This document shows positions 16,207-25,247 of a stretch of DNA of 64,000 nucleotides, in pieces. The DNA comes from Bacillota bacterium (GTDB lineage: Bacteria > Bacillota_I > Bacilli_A > RFN20 > CAG-826), in contig JAEWMX010000013.1 in assembly GCA_023393065.1 (NCBI GenBank), positions 5,689 to 69,688 of the forward strand, given 5' to 3'. Positions within the stretch are counted from its first letter, which is position 1. Each line of letters starts with the position of its first letter. Made by a program: the position numbers and the translations under genes. Under the pieces are notes generated by a model, which saw only the letters and a list, made by a program, of their open reading frames with translations, did no database searches and was not told where the DNA came from.

Positions 16207-17448
16207 TTAATCTAAGAGCTTTTCACTTTGCTCGACGATATAATCCGGAATCGTTGAAAGCGGGATTTTCACACCATCGCGAATGAGAAAACAGCCATCA
16301 ATACTATTCTTTAATCGACTATATCTTTTAACAATGACATCCACGTAACGTTCATCGAGTTCCATCACTAGTGCTTTGCGTTTAAGTTCCTCACAGGCAA
16401 TTAACGTCGTGCCACTGCCACCGAATAGATCGAGAACTGTTTCACCTTTTCGGCTTGAGTTATTAATCGCTCGGGCAACTAGTGGGATTGGTTTCATGGT
16501 TGGATGCAGGTCATTTGTCTTCGGTTTGTTATATTCCCAGACAGTATCTTGTGTGCGGTCTTCGGCAAAGTAATGAGTCTCGCCCTCTTTCCATCCATAA
16601 AGGATTGGTTCATGCCGCCAATGATAATCTTGTCTCCCAAGCACGAGTGAGTTTTTAACCCAAACTAGACACTCAGACAGTTTTAATCCAGCACCTTTAA
16701 AAGCTGTTCTAAAGTTCAAACCTTCGGTGTCAGCGTGGCAGCAATATACGACACCGCCCGGTTTTAAATGCTCGGCCATATTAGTGAACGCTTTTGACAA
16801 AAAAGTCAGGAAATCTCCATCTTTTTGCTTATCGTTTTGAATTTTCATCCCAGTCGAGCCTTCGTAATCTACGTTATATGGCGGATCGGTAAAAATCATA
16901 TCGACCACTTTTCGATTCACTAAAGCCTTAACGATCTCGGGATCGGTGGAATCTCCGCACATCACGCGATGTTCATTTAATTCAAAGATGTCACCTTTTT
17001 GTGAATATGGATGATCGGTTAATACTTCACTTTCATCAAAGTCATCATCTTCAGGATCATCACCTAACTTCTTCTGTAATTCCTCAAAACCAAATAGGTC
17101 GAGATCTAATTCAATATTGTCAAACTCAATCTTTAATTTATCGAGGTCCCAGTCGGCAAGTTCCGAAGCACGATTATCCGCTAAACGAAATGCACGAATT
17201 TTATCTTCACTTAAGTCATCAGCGATAATGCAAGGAACGTCAGTAATGCCTAACTTCTTACAAGCCTTGATTCGTGTGTGTCCAGCAATAATGACATTAT
17301 CTTTTGTGATAATCACCGGGACTTTAAAACCGAATTCCTTGATTGAATTAGCGACAGCTTCGACAGCTTGATCATTTTTTCTTGGGTTGTTTTCATAAAC
17401 CTTTAGTTCATCAATATTTTTAATCACTATCTTCAGTTCTTTCGCCAT
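16207..17448 (-). CDS. ParB-domain fused DNA methyltransferase
   Basis: The 413-residue protein has an N-terminal ParB/Srx-like domain (about 1-110: YENNPRKND and IIAGHTRIKACKKLG). A DNA methyltransferase follows with DPPY at 188-191 and DLFGGSGTT at 340-348, an order typical of beta-class N6-adenine or N4-cytosine enzymes. No cognate restriction enzyme lies beside it, so it is likely an orphan phage methylase that protects phage DNA or regulates packaging. SAM could come from the co-transcribed metK. The ribosome site GGAGGAATGG lies inside the upstream gene, overlapping by 29 bases. Confidence 0.92.
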   Translation of the reverse strand: MAKELKIVIKNIDELKVYENNPRKNDQAVEAVANSIKEFGFKVPVIITKDNVIIAGHTRIKACKKLGITDVPCIIADDLSEDKIRAFRLADNRASELADWDLDKLKIEFDNIELDLDLFGFEELQKKLGDDPEDDDFDESEVLTDHPYSQKGDIFELNEHRVMCGDSTDPEIVKALVNRKVVDMIFTDPPYNVDYEGSTGMKIQNDKQKDGDFLTFLSKAFTNMAEHLKPGGVVYCCHADTEGLNFRTAFKGAGLKLSECLVWVKNSLVLGRQDYHWRHEPILYGWKEGETHYFAEDRTQDTVWEYNKPKTNDLHPTMKPIPLVARAINNSSRKGETVLDLFGGSGTTLIACEELKRKALVMELDERYVDVIVKRYSRLKNSIDGCFLIRDGVKIPLSTIPDYIVEQSEKLLD

Positions 17449-17917
17449 TAGCCCATTCCTCCTGACTTTCTTTCATCTTCTGCTCGGCAAGTTTGAGCTC
17501 TTCGCTTCGATCACTAAACTCACGACCAAAATGTCTCGATAATAAGTAAACAAGTGCCTTATAGTCTGGTGGAACTTGCTTTGTTACCTTCGTCACTTTA
17601 CGTCTTGGTGGACTTCCTCGTCCTTTATCTTCGACGATTTGCTCTTCGTCAACAGTCTCAAAGCCAACAGCACGCTTATACATCGCGCCCATGAGGTCCA
17701 TTTTTAAGTTGACTCTCGCTGACTCCATGACCTGTCCGATTTCCGGATGTCTCTTCTTCAACCTAGAAAATGTGGCTTCATCGATACTGAGGCGTTCGCA
17801 CATTTCTCGCTGTGTCACTAACTTCTTAGAACACTCGGCGATAAAAGCTTGAATCTCTGGCCACTTCCCTGAGTCTAACCACAGTTCATAGGTATCTCGT
17901 TTGGGGATTTTTCCCAT
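17420..17917 (-). CDS. HTH phage protein (small-terminase-like or regulator)
   Basis: The ATG at 17915-17917 with a GGAGGT ribosome site gives 165 residues. The protein has an N-terminal helix-turn-helix (VTQREMCERLSIDEATFSRLKKRHPE, about residues 34-60), a basic linker (PRRKVTKVTKQ) and a C-terminal charged helix. This resembles phBC6A51-type small terminase proteins and related HTH proteins found upstream of phage methylases. It is the first gene after an intrinsic terminator, so it may be the first gene of the late operon. Small terminase and regulator roles are both possible. Confidence 0.55.
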   Translation of the reverse strand: MGKIPKRDTYELWLDSGKWPEIQAFIAECSKKLVTQREMCERLSIDEATFSRLKKRHPEIGQVMESARVNLKMDLMGAMYKRAVGFETVDEEQIVEDKGRGSPPRRKVTKVTKQVPPDYKALVYLLSRHFGREFSDRSEELKLAEQKMKESQEEWANGERTEDSD

Positions 17918-17942
17918 GTCGATTACCTCCAAATTGTGTAAT

Positions 17943-17976
17943 AAAAAAGCCAACGCTTATTTGTCCTGCGCCGGCT
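17943..17976 (-). terminator. Intrinsic terminator after the early operon
   Basis: On the minus strand AGCCGGCGC pairs with GCGTTGGCT (nine pairs, two of them G-T) around an 11-base loop and is followed by six Ts. It separates the DUF1492-like regulator gene from the HTH gene and is the likely boundary between early and late transcription. Confidence 0.75.
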
Positions 17977-18020
17977 GTGTTTATGTACTTCTCTACACTT
18001 ATAGCTTATGTGAATAACTC

Positions 18021-18060
18021 GCTATACGGAAGGTATACTTTACTATACTTTGCTATACTC
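18021..18060. repeat. Four 10-bp direct repeats (possible regulator sites)
   Basis: Four units with an exact 10-base period, consensus nnctatactt on the plus strand (aagtatagnn on the minus), run from the last codons of the DUF1492-like gene into the non-coding gap. A 10-bp spacing places all units on one face of the helix, as in activator or repressor arrays. They lie 45 bases above the terminator at 17943-17976. Confidence 0.6.
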
Positions 18061-18471
18061 TTTTGGAACTTTTACGAGTTTCAAGGCTCTCTGGTGTAGT
18101 TTATAGAGATACACCTGACTGTATGCAAGATCGATGGCGATATCCTCCCAGTTTCGGCAGTTGATATAGCGCTCACGAAGGATGATTTCAAGCTTTGCAT
18201 CTCCTATTTCAGCGATCGTTTTAGCAATTTCACGCTTCAATGCCATCAACTTATCGATTTCGGCATGAATCATTTTCTCAAGTTCCATAATTTTATCGAT
18301 GTAGCGTATGAACGGCGCTTCTAGACTTGGCTGCTGTTTGATCTTATTAGGTCCATAACTCGGACCACTTGGACCAAGCGCAATTGTGTTGATATATTCA
18401 AGTTCATTTTCAAATGACTTAATGCGATTATTAAGAAGTCTAGCCTGACTTAAGTACTTTTTTGCATCCAT
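18043..18471 (-). CDS. DUF1492/ArpU-like late regulator
   Basis: The 142-residue protein starts MDAKKYLSQARLLNNRIKS and has a long central helix (residues about 60-95). A sigma-70 region 4-like HTH follows: LEIILRERYINCRNWEDIA then YSQVYLYKLHQRAL. This matches the DUF1492/ArpU/RinA-type phage proteins that control late transcription. It sits just ahead of an early-operon terminator and repeat array, the expected place for a switch gene. It overlaps the previous gene by 32 bases. Confidence 0.75.
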   Translation of the reverse strand: MDAKKYLSQARLLNNRIKSFENELEYINTIALGPSGPSYGPNKIKQQPSLEAPFIRYIDKIMELEKMIHAEIDKLMALKREIAKTIAEIGDAKLEIILRERYINCRNWEDIAIDLAYSQVYLYKLHQRALKLVKVPKEYSKV

Positions 18472-18736
18472 TGCATTTACGCTCCTCTCTTAATGTGATT
18501 AGTAATGTCGCTGGATTGATCGAAGTTAAGACTCCGAAGTATGGCGACTGGATGAACGATTCTATTTCTTCTATTTCCTGGTTATATTTAGCCCGTATCT
18601 TTTCATATTTAGATCGGTTCGTTAATCGAAGTAACGCACCACGAGTTTCAAGTTGAGTTAGACCTTCACAGGCTTTGCGATAATCGAACACAGCGCACTT
18701 TACGATGTTAGCGGCTAATTTATCAAAGCACGTCAT
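18440..18736 (-). CDS. Phage protein of unknown function
   Basis: The 98-residue protein (MTCFDKLAANIVKCAVFDYR) is helical with a basic middle and a C-terminal pair of Cys in KCNGCKKVLK. A GAGGG ribosome site precedes the ATG, which overlaps the SNF2 helicase stop by 4 bases. It is co-transcribed with the helicase and the late regulator. No family recognised. Confidence 0.5.
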   Translation of the reverse strand: MTCFDKLAANIVKCAVFDYRKACEGLTQLETRGALLRLTNRSKYEKIRAKYNQEIEEIESFIQSPYFGVLTSINPATLLITLREERKCNGCKKVLKSG

Positions 18737-20091
18737 ATATTCGCCCTCACTGCTTTAAACAGCGCATTTTGCAGCGTTTCTTTACCGCTTAGGACTTTCA
18801 AGATTTGTTCGTCGATCGTCTTATCAGCAATGATATGCATCACAACTACAGTGTTTGAAATTTGTCCTTGTCGCCATATCCGGGCAATCGTCTGTTGATA
18901 TAGTTCAAGGCTCCACGTCAAGCCAAACCACACCAGTGTTGATCCTCCACTTTGTAGATTAAGGCCATGCCCTGCTGATGCTGGATGGATAAGTCCGACT
19001 TGAAGATTTCCTTTATTCCAGTTATCGATACTTAGTGATGTATTTAACTCCTGGTAGACAATTCCAAGTGTATTGAGTCGTTCTTTAATCCGCTCAAGAT
19101 CATGCTTGAACCAGTATGCAAGTAAGATGGGATTGCAATTAGCGGATTCAACTATATCCTCGAGTGCATCTAACTTTTTATCATGTATAACCTCACTTTT
19201 ACCAGCTTCAGTGTAAATGGCACCGTTAGCAATTTGAGTTAATTTGCCGGTCAGCACAGCAGCATTTGCGGCCGTTATTTCCTTTTCCTTAAGTTCCAGC
19301 ACGAGGTTATCTTTGAAATCTTCGTAATATTGATATTCGTCATCATCAAGATAGACTTTGTACTCACTGCTAATGAGCTCGGGCATTTTGATGTGGTCTT
19401 TCGCCTTCATGGAGATGGTCATGTCACTAATAAGATTAAAGATGGCATCTCTCGCTCCAGGGAGTGGACGATATGAGAATATGACATTTCCATTACGCTT
19501 ATCTGGTGTAAAGAAATTATTTCGATAATGAGTGATAAACCTACCAAGTCGTCTTCCATAGTCAAGCACGCGGAACTCTGCCCATAGATCCATTAATCCA
19601 TTTCCAGCCGGAGTGCCGGTGAGGCCAACAATGCGTTTTGCATCTGGTCGTATTTTTAGTAAGTTTTGAAATCTCTTACTTCTACCATTTTTAAATGATG
19701 AGAGTTCATCGATGACGATCATATCGAACCGCACATTAACACCGCTCTTTTCCACTAACCATTGGACGTTTTCTCGGTTAATGATATAAATATCAGCTTT
19801 AGCATTTAACGCTCGAATCCGTTCTTCTTCATTTCCTACCGCAACCGACACAACTAGATGGCCAAGATGATCCCACTTTGCGATTTCGTTTGGCCAGGTA
19901 TCGCGGGCAACTCTAAGTGGTGCGATGATTAATACTTTGCTCACCTGAAACGAGTCGAATAGTAGCCCATCAAGTGCGGTCAGAGTAATAACGGTTTTAC
20001 CTAATCCCATATCCAAGAGAATCGCCGAGATGCTGTTCTCTTCAATAAACTTGGTTGTGAATGTTTGATAATCATGTGGTACATATTTCAT
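18733..20091 (-). CDS. SNF2-type DEAD/DEAH helicase (phage)
   Basis: The 452-residue protein is a compact SNF2-family ATPase with HDYQTF (Q-motif region), LLDMGLGKT Walker A (26-33), VIDELSSFK Walker B, GLTGTPAGNG motif III and a C-terminal QTIARIWRQGQ motif VI. Such genes commonly follow a VRR-NUC gene in Gram-positive prophages and take part in phage replication or recombination. It overlaps the VRR-NUC gene by 20 bases and has an AGGAGG ribosome site. Confidence 0.9.
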   Translation of the reverse strand: MKYVPHDYQTFTTKFIEENSISAILLDMGLGKTVITLTALDGLLFDSFQVSKVLIIAPLRVARDTWPNEIAKWDHLGHLVVSVAVGNEEERIRALNAKADIYIINRENVQWLVEKSGVNVRFDMIVIDELSSFKNGRSKRFQNLLKIRPDAKRIVGLTGTPAGNGLMDLWAEFRVLDYGRRLGRFITHYRNNFFTPDKRNGNVIFSYRPLPGARDAIFNLISDMTISMKAKDHIKMPELISSEYKVYLDDDEYQYYEDFKDNLVLELKEKEITAANAAVLTGKLTQIANGAIYTEAGKSEVIHDKKLDALEDIVESANCNPILLAYWFKHDLERIKERLNTLGIVYQELNTSLSIDNWNKGNLQVGLIHPASAGHGLNLQSGGSTLVWFGLTWSLELYQQTIARIWRQGQISNTVVVMHIIADKTIDEQILKVLSGKETLQNALFKAVRANI

Positions 20092-20356
20092 CTATAATTC
20101 CTCCTATCAATTTTTCATCATCTAGCACGAACACCAGGAACCCTAGTTCACGTAATTGTCTAAATCTTACTTTTTGTAGTTTTCGTGGTTTTTTTCCTGG
20201 CGCTTTTACCTCAACGAAGGCGAGCTTACCAACAGCAATCAAGATCAGCCGATCAGGTAATCCATCAAAACCAGGACTCACCAGTTTTAGAGCCAAACCA
20301 CCACGCTCCTTAACTGCCTTAACTAGTTTGTTCTCAAGTCTTTTTTCTTCTGCCAT
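20072..20356 (-). CDS. VRR-NUC nuclease
   Basis: Starting at the ATG at 20354-20356 (GGAGGG ribosome site) the protein has 94 residues: MAEEKRLENKLVKAV, then PGFDGLPDRLIL and FVEVKAPG. These are the G-x-PDR and E-x-K motifs of the VRR-NUC branch of PD-(D/E)XK nucleases. Stand-alone phage members act on branched DNA. A longer start at 20395 exists, but its extra codons fall in an inverted-repeat arm and lack a good ribosome site. Confidence 0.9.
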   Translation of the reverse strand: MAEEKRLENKLVKAVKERGGLALKLVSPGFDGLPDRLILIAVGKLAFVEVKAPGKKPRKLQKVRFRQLRELGFLVFVLDDEKLIGGIIDEICTT

Positions 20357-20365
20357 TTGCCCTCC

Positions 20366-20473
20366 AATGACAAGGTGTATCAACGTCGTTTCCATAACTT
20401 TCTCTAGAGCAAATTTATATCTATTTTTACCTTATGCAAACTTTAGGAATTGATATTGATACACCTTGTCATT
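20366..20473. repeat. 18-bp perfect inverted repeat
   Basis: AATGACAAGGTGTATCAA at 20366-20383 is the exact reverse complement of 20456-20473, with a 72-base AT-rich spacer. The pair fills the 118-base gap between the primase stop and the VRR-NUC start. No T-tract follows, so a simple terminator is unlikely. It may bind a protein at both arms or form a long hairpin in the transcript that affects VRR-NUC translation. Confidence 0.8.
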
Positions 20474-20474
20474 T

Positions 20475-22733
20475 TTATGTTAAAAAGTCATCAATTCCGT
20501 CGATTTCATGCTGCTTTTTCAGCCTTAATCCAACATGATATCTTTTTCGCTTCTGAACCAGTCTTCTATATCCATTTTTTTCTAATGAGGCGGTAAAATC
20601 ACTTGTGCTTCTCGCATATTCATTATTCCCAGAACAGAAATTAATGTATGTGCGATATAGATCTGAGGAGCTTTCTTTTGCCTTCGGATCAATCTCACAG
20701 CATTCATCAAGGAACTGTTGAAACCAGTCATTTTGCTCACGATATTCATCGATTGCCGCCTTGACTACTGCGGGAGTTTCAATGATAAAATTGTCAGCTA
20801 TTACCTTTCGGGCGCCTTCAATAATCCAATACAAAATGTACTCACCGCTCTGCTCAAGCAGCACTTCAGTAAAGTTCTTAATATCATCTGGCCCAGTCAT
20901 TTTATTCTTAAATGGGATAACGATTAATCGTCTCCAAATACCATCATCACTAGCACTAACCTTTGGTAGGTGGTTCGTATACAAGACCAATGTGTGCGAA
21001 GGAATAAAGGAGAATGGATCTTTATACTTCTTCTCAGCGAAAATCGCATCTGTCGAACATAGTTGTTTGACTATCGAATCGTTGAGCCGCGCACCTTCCT
21101 GGCTTTCAGCCGCCATGATTAGTCGCTTACCACGAAGCTCAGCCATCTCGGGCTTGATATTACGTCGATTATTAACCGTTAACGTATCCGCTGAAAGATT
21201 TCCGCAGTATGAACCCATGACACGAGAAACAGCATTCCAGAAGGTTGATTTCCCATTCCCGCCATCGCCATAAGCAATGATTAACGCTTCAATATAGACT
21301 TTCCCAATGGCTCCTAATCCACATATCCGTTGGACATATTCAATTAGCTCATCGTCACCAAATATCTTATTTAGACTCTTTTCCCATTCATCTTTACCTT
21401 TTAGGCTAGGAGTATAGGCAGTAATCTTCGTCATAAAATCATCTGGTCGATGTTCTCTAGCACCACTGATGCCTTTCTTAAGGTCATAGGTTGCATTAGG
21501 CGTACACAGCAAGAAAGGATTCGCATCTAGTTCTTTAAAGTCAATCTCTAACATTGGATGAGACTCTTTCAAAGTTGCACTGATATTGGATGAACTGCGG
21601 CGCTTGACTGCGAATTCTTCATAATTTTTCGCCTCTTTATATTCCGCTAATGCCGAATTTTGATCATCCGTCATTACGGTTGATTGCTTGTTTTTAGGGG
21701 TTACCGAAATAACATCAAAGACTTTCTCCTTACTTGCTTTCTTATAAGCTTCCAATACTTTTAGTTTTGCTTCCTTTAATTGGCGTCTAGTTAGTTCTTG
21801 CGCGATAAACTGTGCTCCTGGTTCGCTTTCTTGCCAGTAATTTCCTCGATATCTTAAAAAATGCGTTTGCGGAGAATAACGCAGTTCGTTTGAAAAGTAC
21901 TTCGCGAGCACTTCTGCTTGACCTACGTCGGACAAATCCCCAGGCACATATGAGTAATCGTCGTTATATACTTCAGGCGGAATGTAGGTACCGTCTTTAA
22001 TTATCTTTTGATAAAACTTCTGTGCGCTTCGCCAAATCAGCTCGAGCTCACTATCTTCTAATAGGGGAACACATAGTGTCGACTTTTCCAAAAAGAGCGC
22101 ATAAGCTTCCTCAGTATCACCATACTTTTTAATGATGCGGCCAGCATATTTGGACATCGTGCTATTACGATTTCCTTCAATAATTTTGTCATCGAAAGCA
22201 TCCTCAAAGTCAGTTTCTTCAATAAACTCGTCAACATTGATTTTGCCTTTAACAATATCCACTTTTGCTTCCGATGTTCCGAAAAAGAAACGGCCTGCAT
22301 CGAGTGCCTGCTTATCAAAATAAGGAAAAGCATCGCTGACCTTACGCTTTAAATCTGAGTACTTTTTAGCTTCAGTCACAAACGTAATTGGAAATAACAC
22401 GTGGAAGCGTGGTCGCGCCTTTTTGCTTCCTTTATCTTTTTGGTGATTTCGTGAATAGTGAACTGCGAAAGTAACGTGAGAAAAGACTTCTTTAATGTCC
22501 TCGACATCAACCCAGCTACTCGGATCATCAGAGTGATCATTGTCGCAATCGACGGCAAGACAGTCTGATCCGAGAAAATTATCAACACTACGATAGTTTT
22601 CTTTGTATAAGGCGCAGACATAGTCTTTGGATACCGCAGCTTTCAGTGTTTCACTATCGATAATCTCGATTTTATGGGGATAAAGACAGTTTGTTTGATT
22701 AATTAGGTAGTCTGAATAATACATTGTGAACAT
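20475..22733 (-). CDS. D5-type primase-helicase (phage replication)
   Basis: The 752-residue protein has an N-terminal primase-polymerase-like region with AVDCDNDHSDD (60-70) and ARPRFHVLF (106-114). A D5 N-terminal region and superfamily III helicase follow, with Walker A AYGDGGNGKST (487-497), Walker B LIMAAESQEG, and sensor YTNHLPK. This is the usual D5/poxvirus-like primase-helicase of temperate phages and drives origin unwinding and priming. An AAGGGG ribosome site supports the start. It lies directly downstream of the DNA polymerase gene. Confidence 0.9.
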   Translation of the reverse strand: MFTMYYSDYLINQTNCLYPHKIEIIDSETLKAAVSKDYVCALYKENYRSVDNFLGSDCLAVDCDNDHSDDPSSWVDVEDIKEVFSHVTFAVHYSRNHQKDKGSKKARPRFHVLFPITFVTEAKKYSDLKRKVSDAFPYFDKQALDAGRFFFGTSEAKVDIVKGKINVDEFIEETDFEDAFDDKIIEGNRNSTMSKYAGRIIKKYGDTEEAYALFLEKSTLCVPLLEDSELELIWRSAQKFYQKIIKDGTYIPPEVYNDDYSYVPGDLSDVGQAEVLAKYFSNELRYSPQTHFLRYRGNYWQESEPGAQFIAQELTRRQLKEAKLKVLEAYKKASKEKVFDVISVTPKNKQSTVMTDDQNSALAEYKEAKNYEEFAVKRRSSSNISATLKESHPMLEIDFKELDANPFLLCTPNATYDLKKGISGAREHRPDDFMTKITAYTPSLKGKDEWEKSLNKIFGDDELIEYVQRICGLGAIGKVYIEALIIAYGDGGNGKSTFWNAVSRVMGSYCGNLSADTLTVNNRRNIKPEMAELRGKRLIMAAESQEGARLNDSIVKQLCSTDAIFAEKKYKDPFSFIPSHTLVLYTNHLPKVSASDDGIWRRLIVIPFKNKMTGPDDIKNFTEVLLEQSGEYILYWIIEGARKVIADNFIIETPAVVKAAIDEYREQNDWFQQFLDECCEIDPKAKESSSDLYRTYINFCSGNNEYARSTSDFTASLEKNGYRRLVQKRKRYHVGLRLKKQHEIDGIDDFLT

Positions 22734-22746
22734 GATGATTTCCCCT

Positions 22747-24705
22747 TTATTTTTTCATATAAAACTTGCACGCATAGCCATCCGCTTTGAGGTTTAAGCC
22801 CCCAGCCCACGCTGGAACTGTGGCCATGATTTTTGTAATGGATTCGACGGTTACAGTCTTTGGAACTTCAACTACAATTTCGTCATGAATATGCATCACA
22901 ATTATTTGATCTTTCATGAGGTTAATTGAGTGACATAAAATATCTCGAGCAATCCCTTGGACAATGTTTTCGACAAACTTTGGTCCATAAGAGTCAAGTC
23001 GCGACCATTTCTTCGTTTGTGAGTGCATACCAGAATAGGTCACACACTCGCTTCTAAACTTATTCAGTCCGATCTTAGGCATCACATATGCCAATTCTCG
23101 TCCACTCGGCAATTTGATAAATAGCATGCCGCTTCGATGCGTAAAGGTTAAACCGTAGCGTGTCATTGACGTACCATCTCCATCAGAGATGACTTTTTTG
23201 ACTGCTTTATCGATGTCCCACCAGAGTTTTGTTATGTTTTGATTGGCATCACGCCAACTAGAAACTAAAGTAGGTAGTTCTTCTTCAGCTAAGCCCATGT
23301 CGAGAGCTCCCATTTCAGTCAGTGCCCCTGTAGAACCACCATAGCCAAGCGCTAGCTCGGCAATTTTCCCTTTTTGACGAAGATGACCATTGATTCCATT
23401 TTTAACTACTGGCACATTAAACATCTTTGAAGCTGAGGCGCAGTAAATATCTTCATTCCGAGCGAAGGCATCGATACGCCACTGCTCTTTAGCAAGCCAG
23501 GCAATAACTCGCGCTTCAATCGATGAAAAGTCAGCAACGATAAACTTATGACCTTCACGAGGTATAAAAGCAGTACGGATTAGTTGCGATAAGGTATCCG
23601 GGACATCTTCATAAAGCATTTTTAGCGCGTTGAGGTCTTCAAGTTTTACTAAGTCACGAGCGAGTTCAATGTCATCTAGTTTGTTTTGTGGTAGATTCTG
23701 GAGTTGCACGATCCTAGAAGAAAAACGGCCTGTGCGATTAGCGCCATAGAACGAGAACATGCCACGAATTCGACCATCGGCACACACTGCATCCATCATG
23801 CGCATGTACTTTTTAGTGGATGTTTTTGATAGCATTTGGCGCAGTGCCATTGCTTCTCCGACAGGATCATCGATATTATCGAGTCTAATTTTTTCAACAC
23901 TCTTTTTACCGAGATCATCAAGGTCTATTCCACATTTCATTAACCACGTTTTTATTTGTGATACTGAATTAGGATTATCGACATTCGTTAGGTTTTTCAT
24001 GGCAAATGCAAGCTCTTTTGATGCTTTTTCATTTATTTCTATGCATTTATGCACAAAATCACGATCAAGTAATACCCCTTGATCATTGATTGTTTGATCG
24101 GCAACATACTCATCCCAAACAAAGTCTGGTACTGGGTAATTCTTAAGACGATCCTTTATGGCAAGTTCCACATCAACATCACGAACATTGTATAGCTTAA
24201 AATTCTTCCATTTGATTGGATCATGATAATAATAGAATCTTGGTTTTCCCCGCTTTGAAGGGGAACAAAAATGTTTAATGAGTTCTTTACCTTCATCGAG
24301 TTTTTGCACTTTTAGTTTTAGTGTTTCAGCGACAGCTTTAAGAGAAAGTGGTAGACCTAAGTATGCACTCCAGACCATTGTGCATCTCCATGATTTTGGT
24401 GATAAGTATTCGCCTGGAGGCGATCCTAGAAACTTTGATAAGCAGATACGCTCAAATGATGCATTAAACGCCCACTTAGTGATGCATTCATCTTTTAAGA
24501 GGGCAATAATCTCGGATGGTATTGTCTCGCCACTAGCTAGATCCACCACCCGAGTTACGCCGCCATCAACTGAATAACCGAAGAGCAATACTTCAAAGTC
24601 GTTAGCTTCAACGTATTTATATACTCCGCAGTTATTCAAGTCGATGCTGCTATATGTTTCTATGTCGATTGATAAATTTTTAGCCCAGGAAGTCGTCACT
24701 GTCAT
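22747..24705 (-). CDS. Family A DNA polymerase (phage)
   Basis: With the ATG at 24705 the protein has 652 residues; longer and shorter starts are possible because no strong ribosome site is visible. It has a 3'-5' exonuclease domain beginning LSIDIETYSS (DxE motif at 14-16) and a polymerase domain. The polymerase shows motif A DFSSIEARVIAW, motif B around GKIAELALGYGG, and motif C MHIHDEIVVEV (His near residue 607). It replicates phage DNA together with the primase-helicase. It overlaps the DUF2815 gene, so translation is probably coupled. Confidence 0.93.
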   Translation of the reverse strand: MTVTTSWAKNLSIDIETYSSIDLNNCGVYKYVEANDFEVLLFGYSVDGGVTRVVDLASGETIPSEIIALLKDECITKWAFNASFERICLSKFLGSPPGEYLSPKSWRCTMVWSAYLGLPLSLKAVAETLKLKVQKLDEGKELIKHFCSPSKRGKPRFYYYHDPIKWKNFKLYNVRDVDVELAIKDRLKNYPVPDFVWDEYVADQTINDQGVLLDRDFVHKCIEINEKASKELAFAMKNLTNVDNPNSVSQIKTWLMKCGIDLDDLGKKSVEKIRLDNIDDPVGEAMALRQMLSKTSTKKYMRMMDAVCADGRIRGMFSFYGANRTGRFSSRIVQLQNLPQNKLDDIELARDLVKLEDLNALKMLYEDVPDTLSQLIRTAFIPREGHKFIVADFSSIEARVIAWLAKEQWRIDAFARNEDIYCASASKMFNVPVVKNGINGHLRQKGKIAELALGYGGSTGALTEMGALDMGLAEEELPTLVSSWRDANQNITKLWWDIDKAVKKVISDGDGTSMTRYGLTFTHRSGMLFIKLPSGRELAYVMPKIGLNKFRSECVTYSGMHSQTKKWSRLDSYGPKFVENIVQGIARDILCHSINLMKDQIIVMHIHDEIVVEVPKTVTVESITKIMATVPAWAGGLNLKADGYACKFYMKK

Positions 24706-25240
24706 TAGTGGCAAAGTCGGCATCAGGCGTTGATTTACTTCCGAGTGGTTCCCCATCACGAATTTTTTGTAGGTGGTTCAAGCCGCAAGCGATACCTTTG
24801 TTGCCATTGTTGTTGAATGCATAGAAGGTAATTGATGCACGACCATAAATACCACTATAGATTTCACTTGTTTCAATAATTCGATTGAGAGCCGCATCGA
24901 CAACTTCTGGTTTGTTTGTTGAGTTGGCATTAACGAAATAGCTATTTTTATAAGCCACATCGTTTGCTCTTTCTATGTCGCCATCACGAAGTGGGTTTTT
25001 AATTGCCGTCATCGGTGGGACAGCTTTTCCAGCACCACGAAGCTTGAATTCGCCTTCTTTATAGGCCGCTTCAACAGCGCTTTGGATTTTCTTCACTAAA
25101 TCGGTATCCGACTTAGGGATAATGAGTGAGACAGAATACTTGGGAACTCCGCCTTCTGTCGTGGCTCTAGGTTCATTTGCGATTAAGTAGCTGAATCTGA
25201 CTACTGATGTAATTACCTTACATGGGTTTGTTTTTGACAT
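24680..25240 (-). CDS. DUF2815 phage protein (ssDNA-binding-like)
   Basis: The best start is the ATG at 25238-25240 with a GGAGGA ribosome site, giving 186 residues (MSKTNPCKVITSVVRFSYL). The protein matches the DUF2815 family, an OB-fold-like group encoded beside phage polymerase and DUF2800 nuclease genes: YSVSLIIPKSD, AIKNPLRDGD, and a disordered acidic tail ending DDFLG, as in single-stranded DNA-binding proteins. The role in replication is inferred from neighbours and the acidic tail. Confidence 0.85.
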   Translation of the reverse strand: MSKTNPCKVITSVVRFSYLIANEPRATTEGGVPKYSVSLIIPKSDTDLVKKIQSAVEAAYKEGEFKLRGAGKAVPPMTAIKNPLRDGDIERANDVAYKNSYFVNANSTNKPEVVDAALNRIIETSEIYSGIYGRASITFYAFNNNGNKGIACGLNHLQKIRDGEPLGSKSTPDADFATNDSDDFLG

Positions 25241-25247
25241 GATTTTT

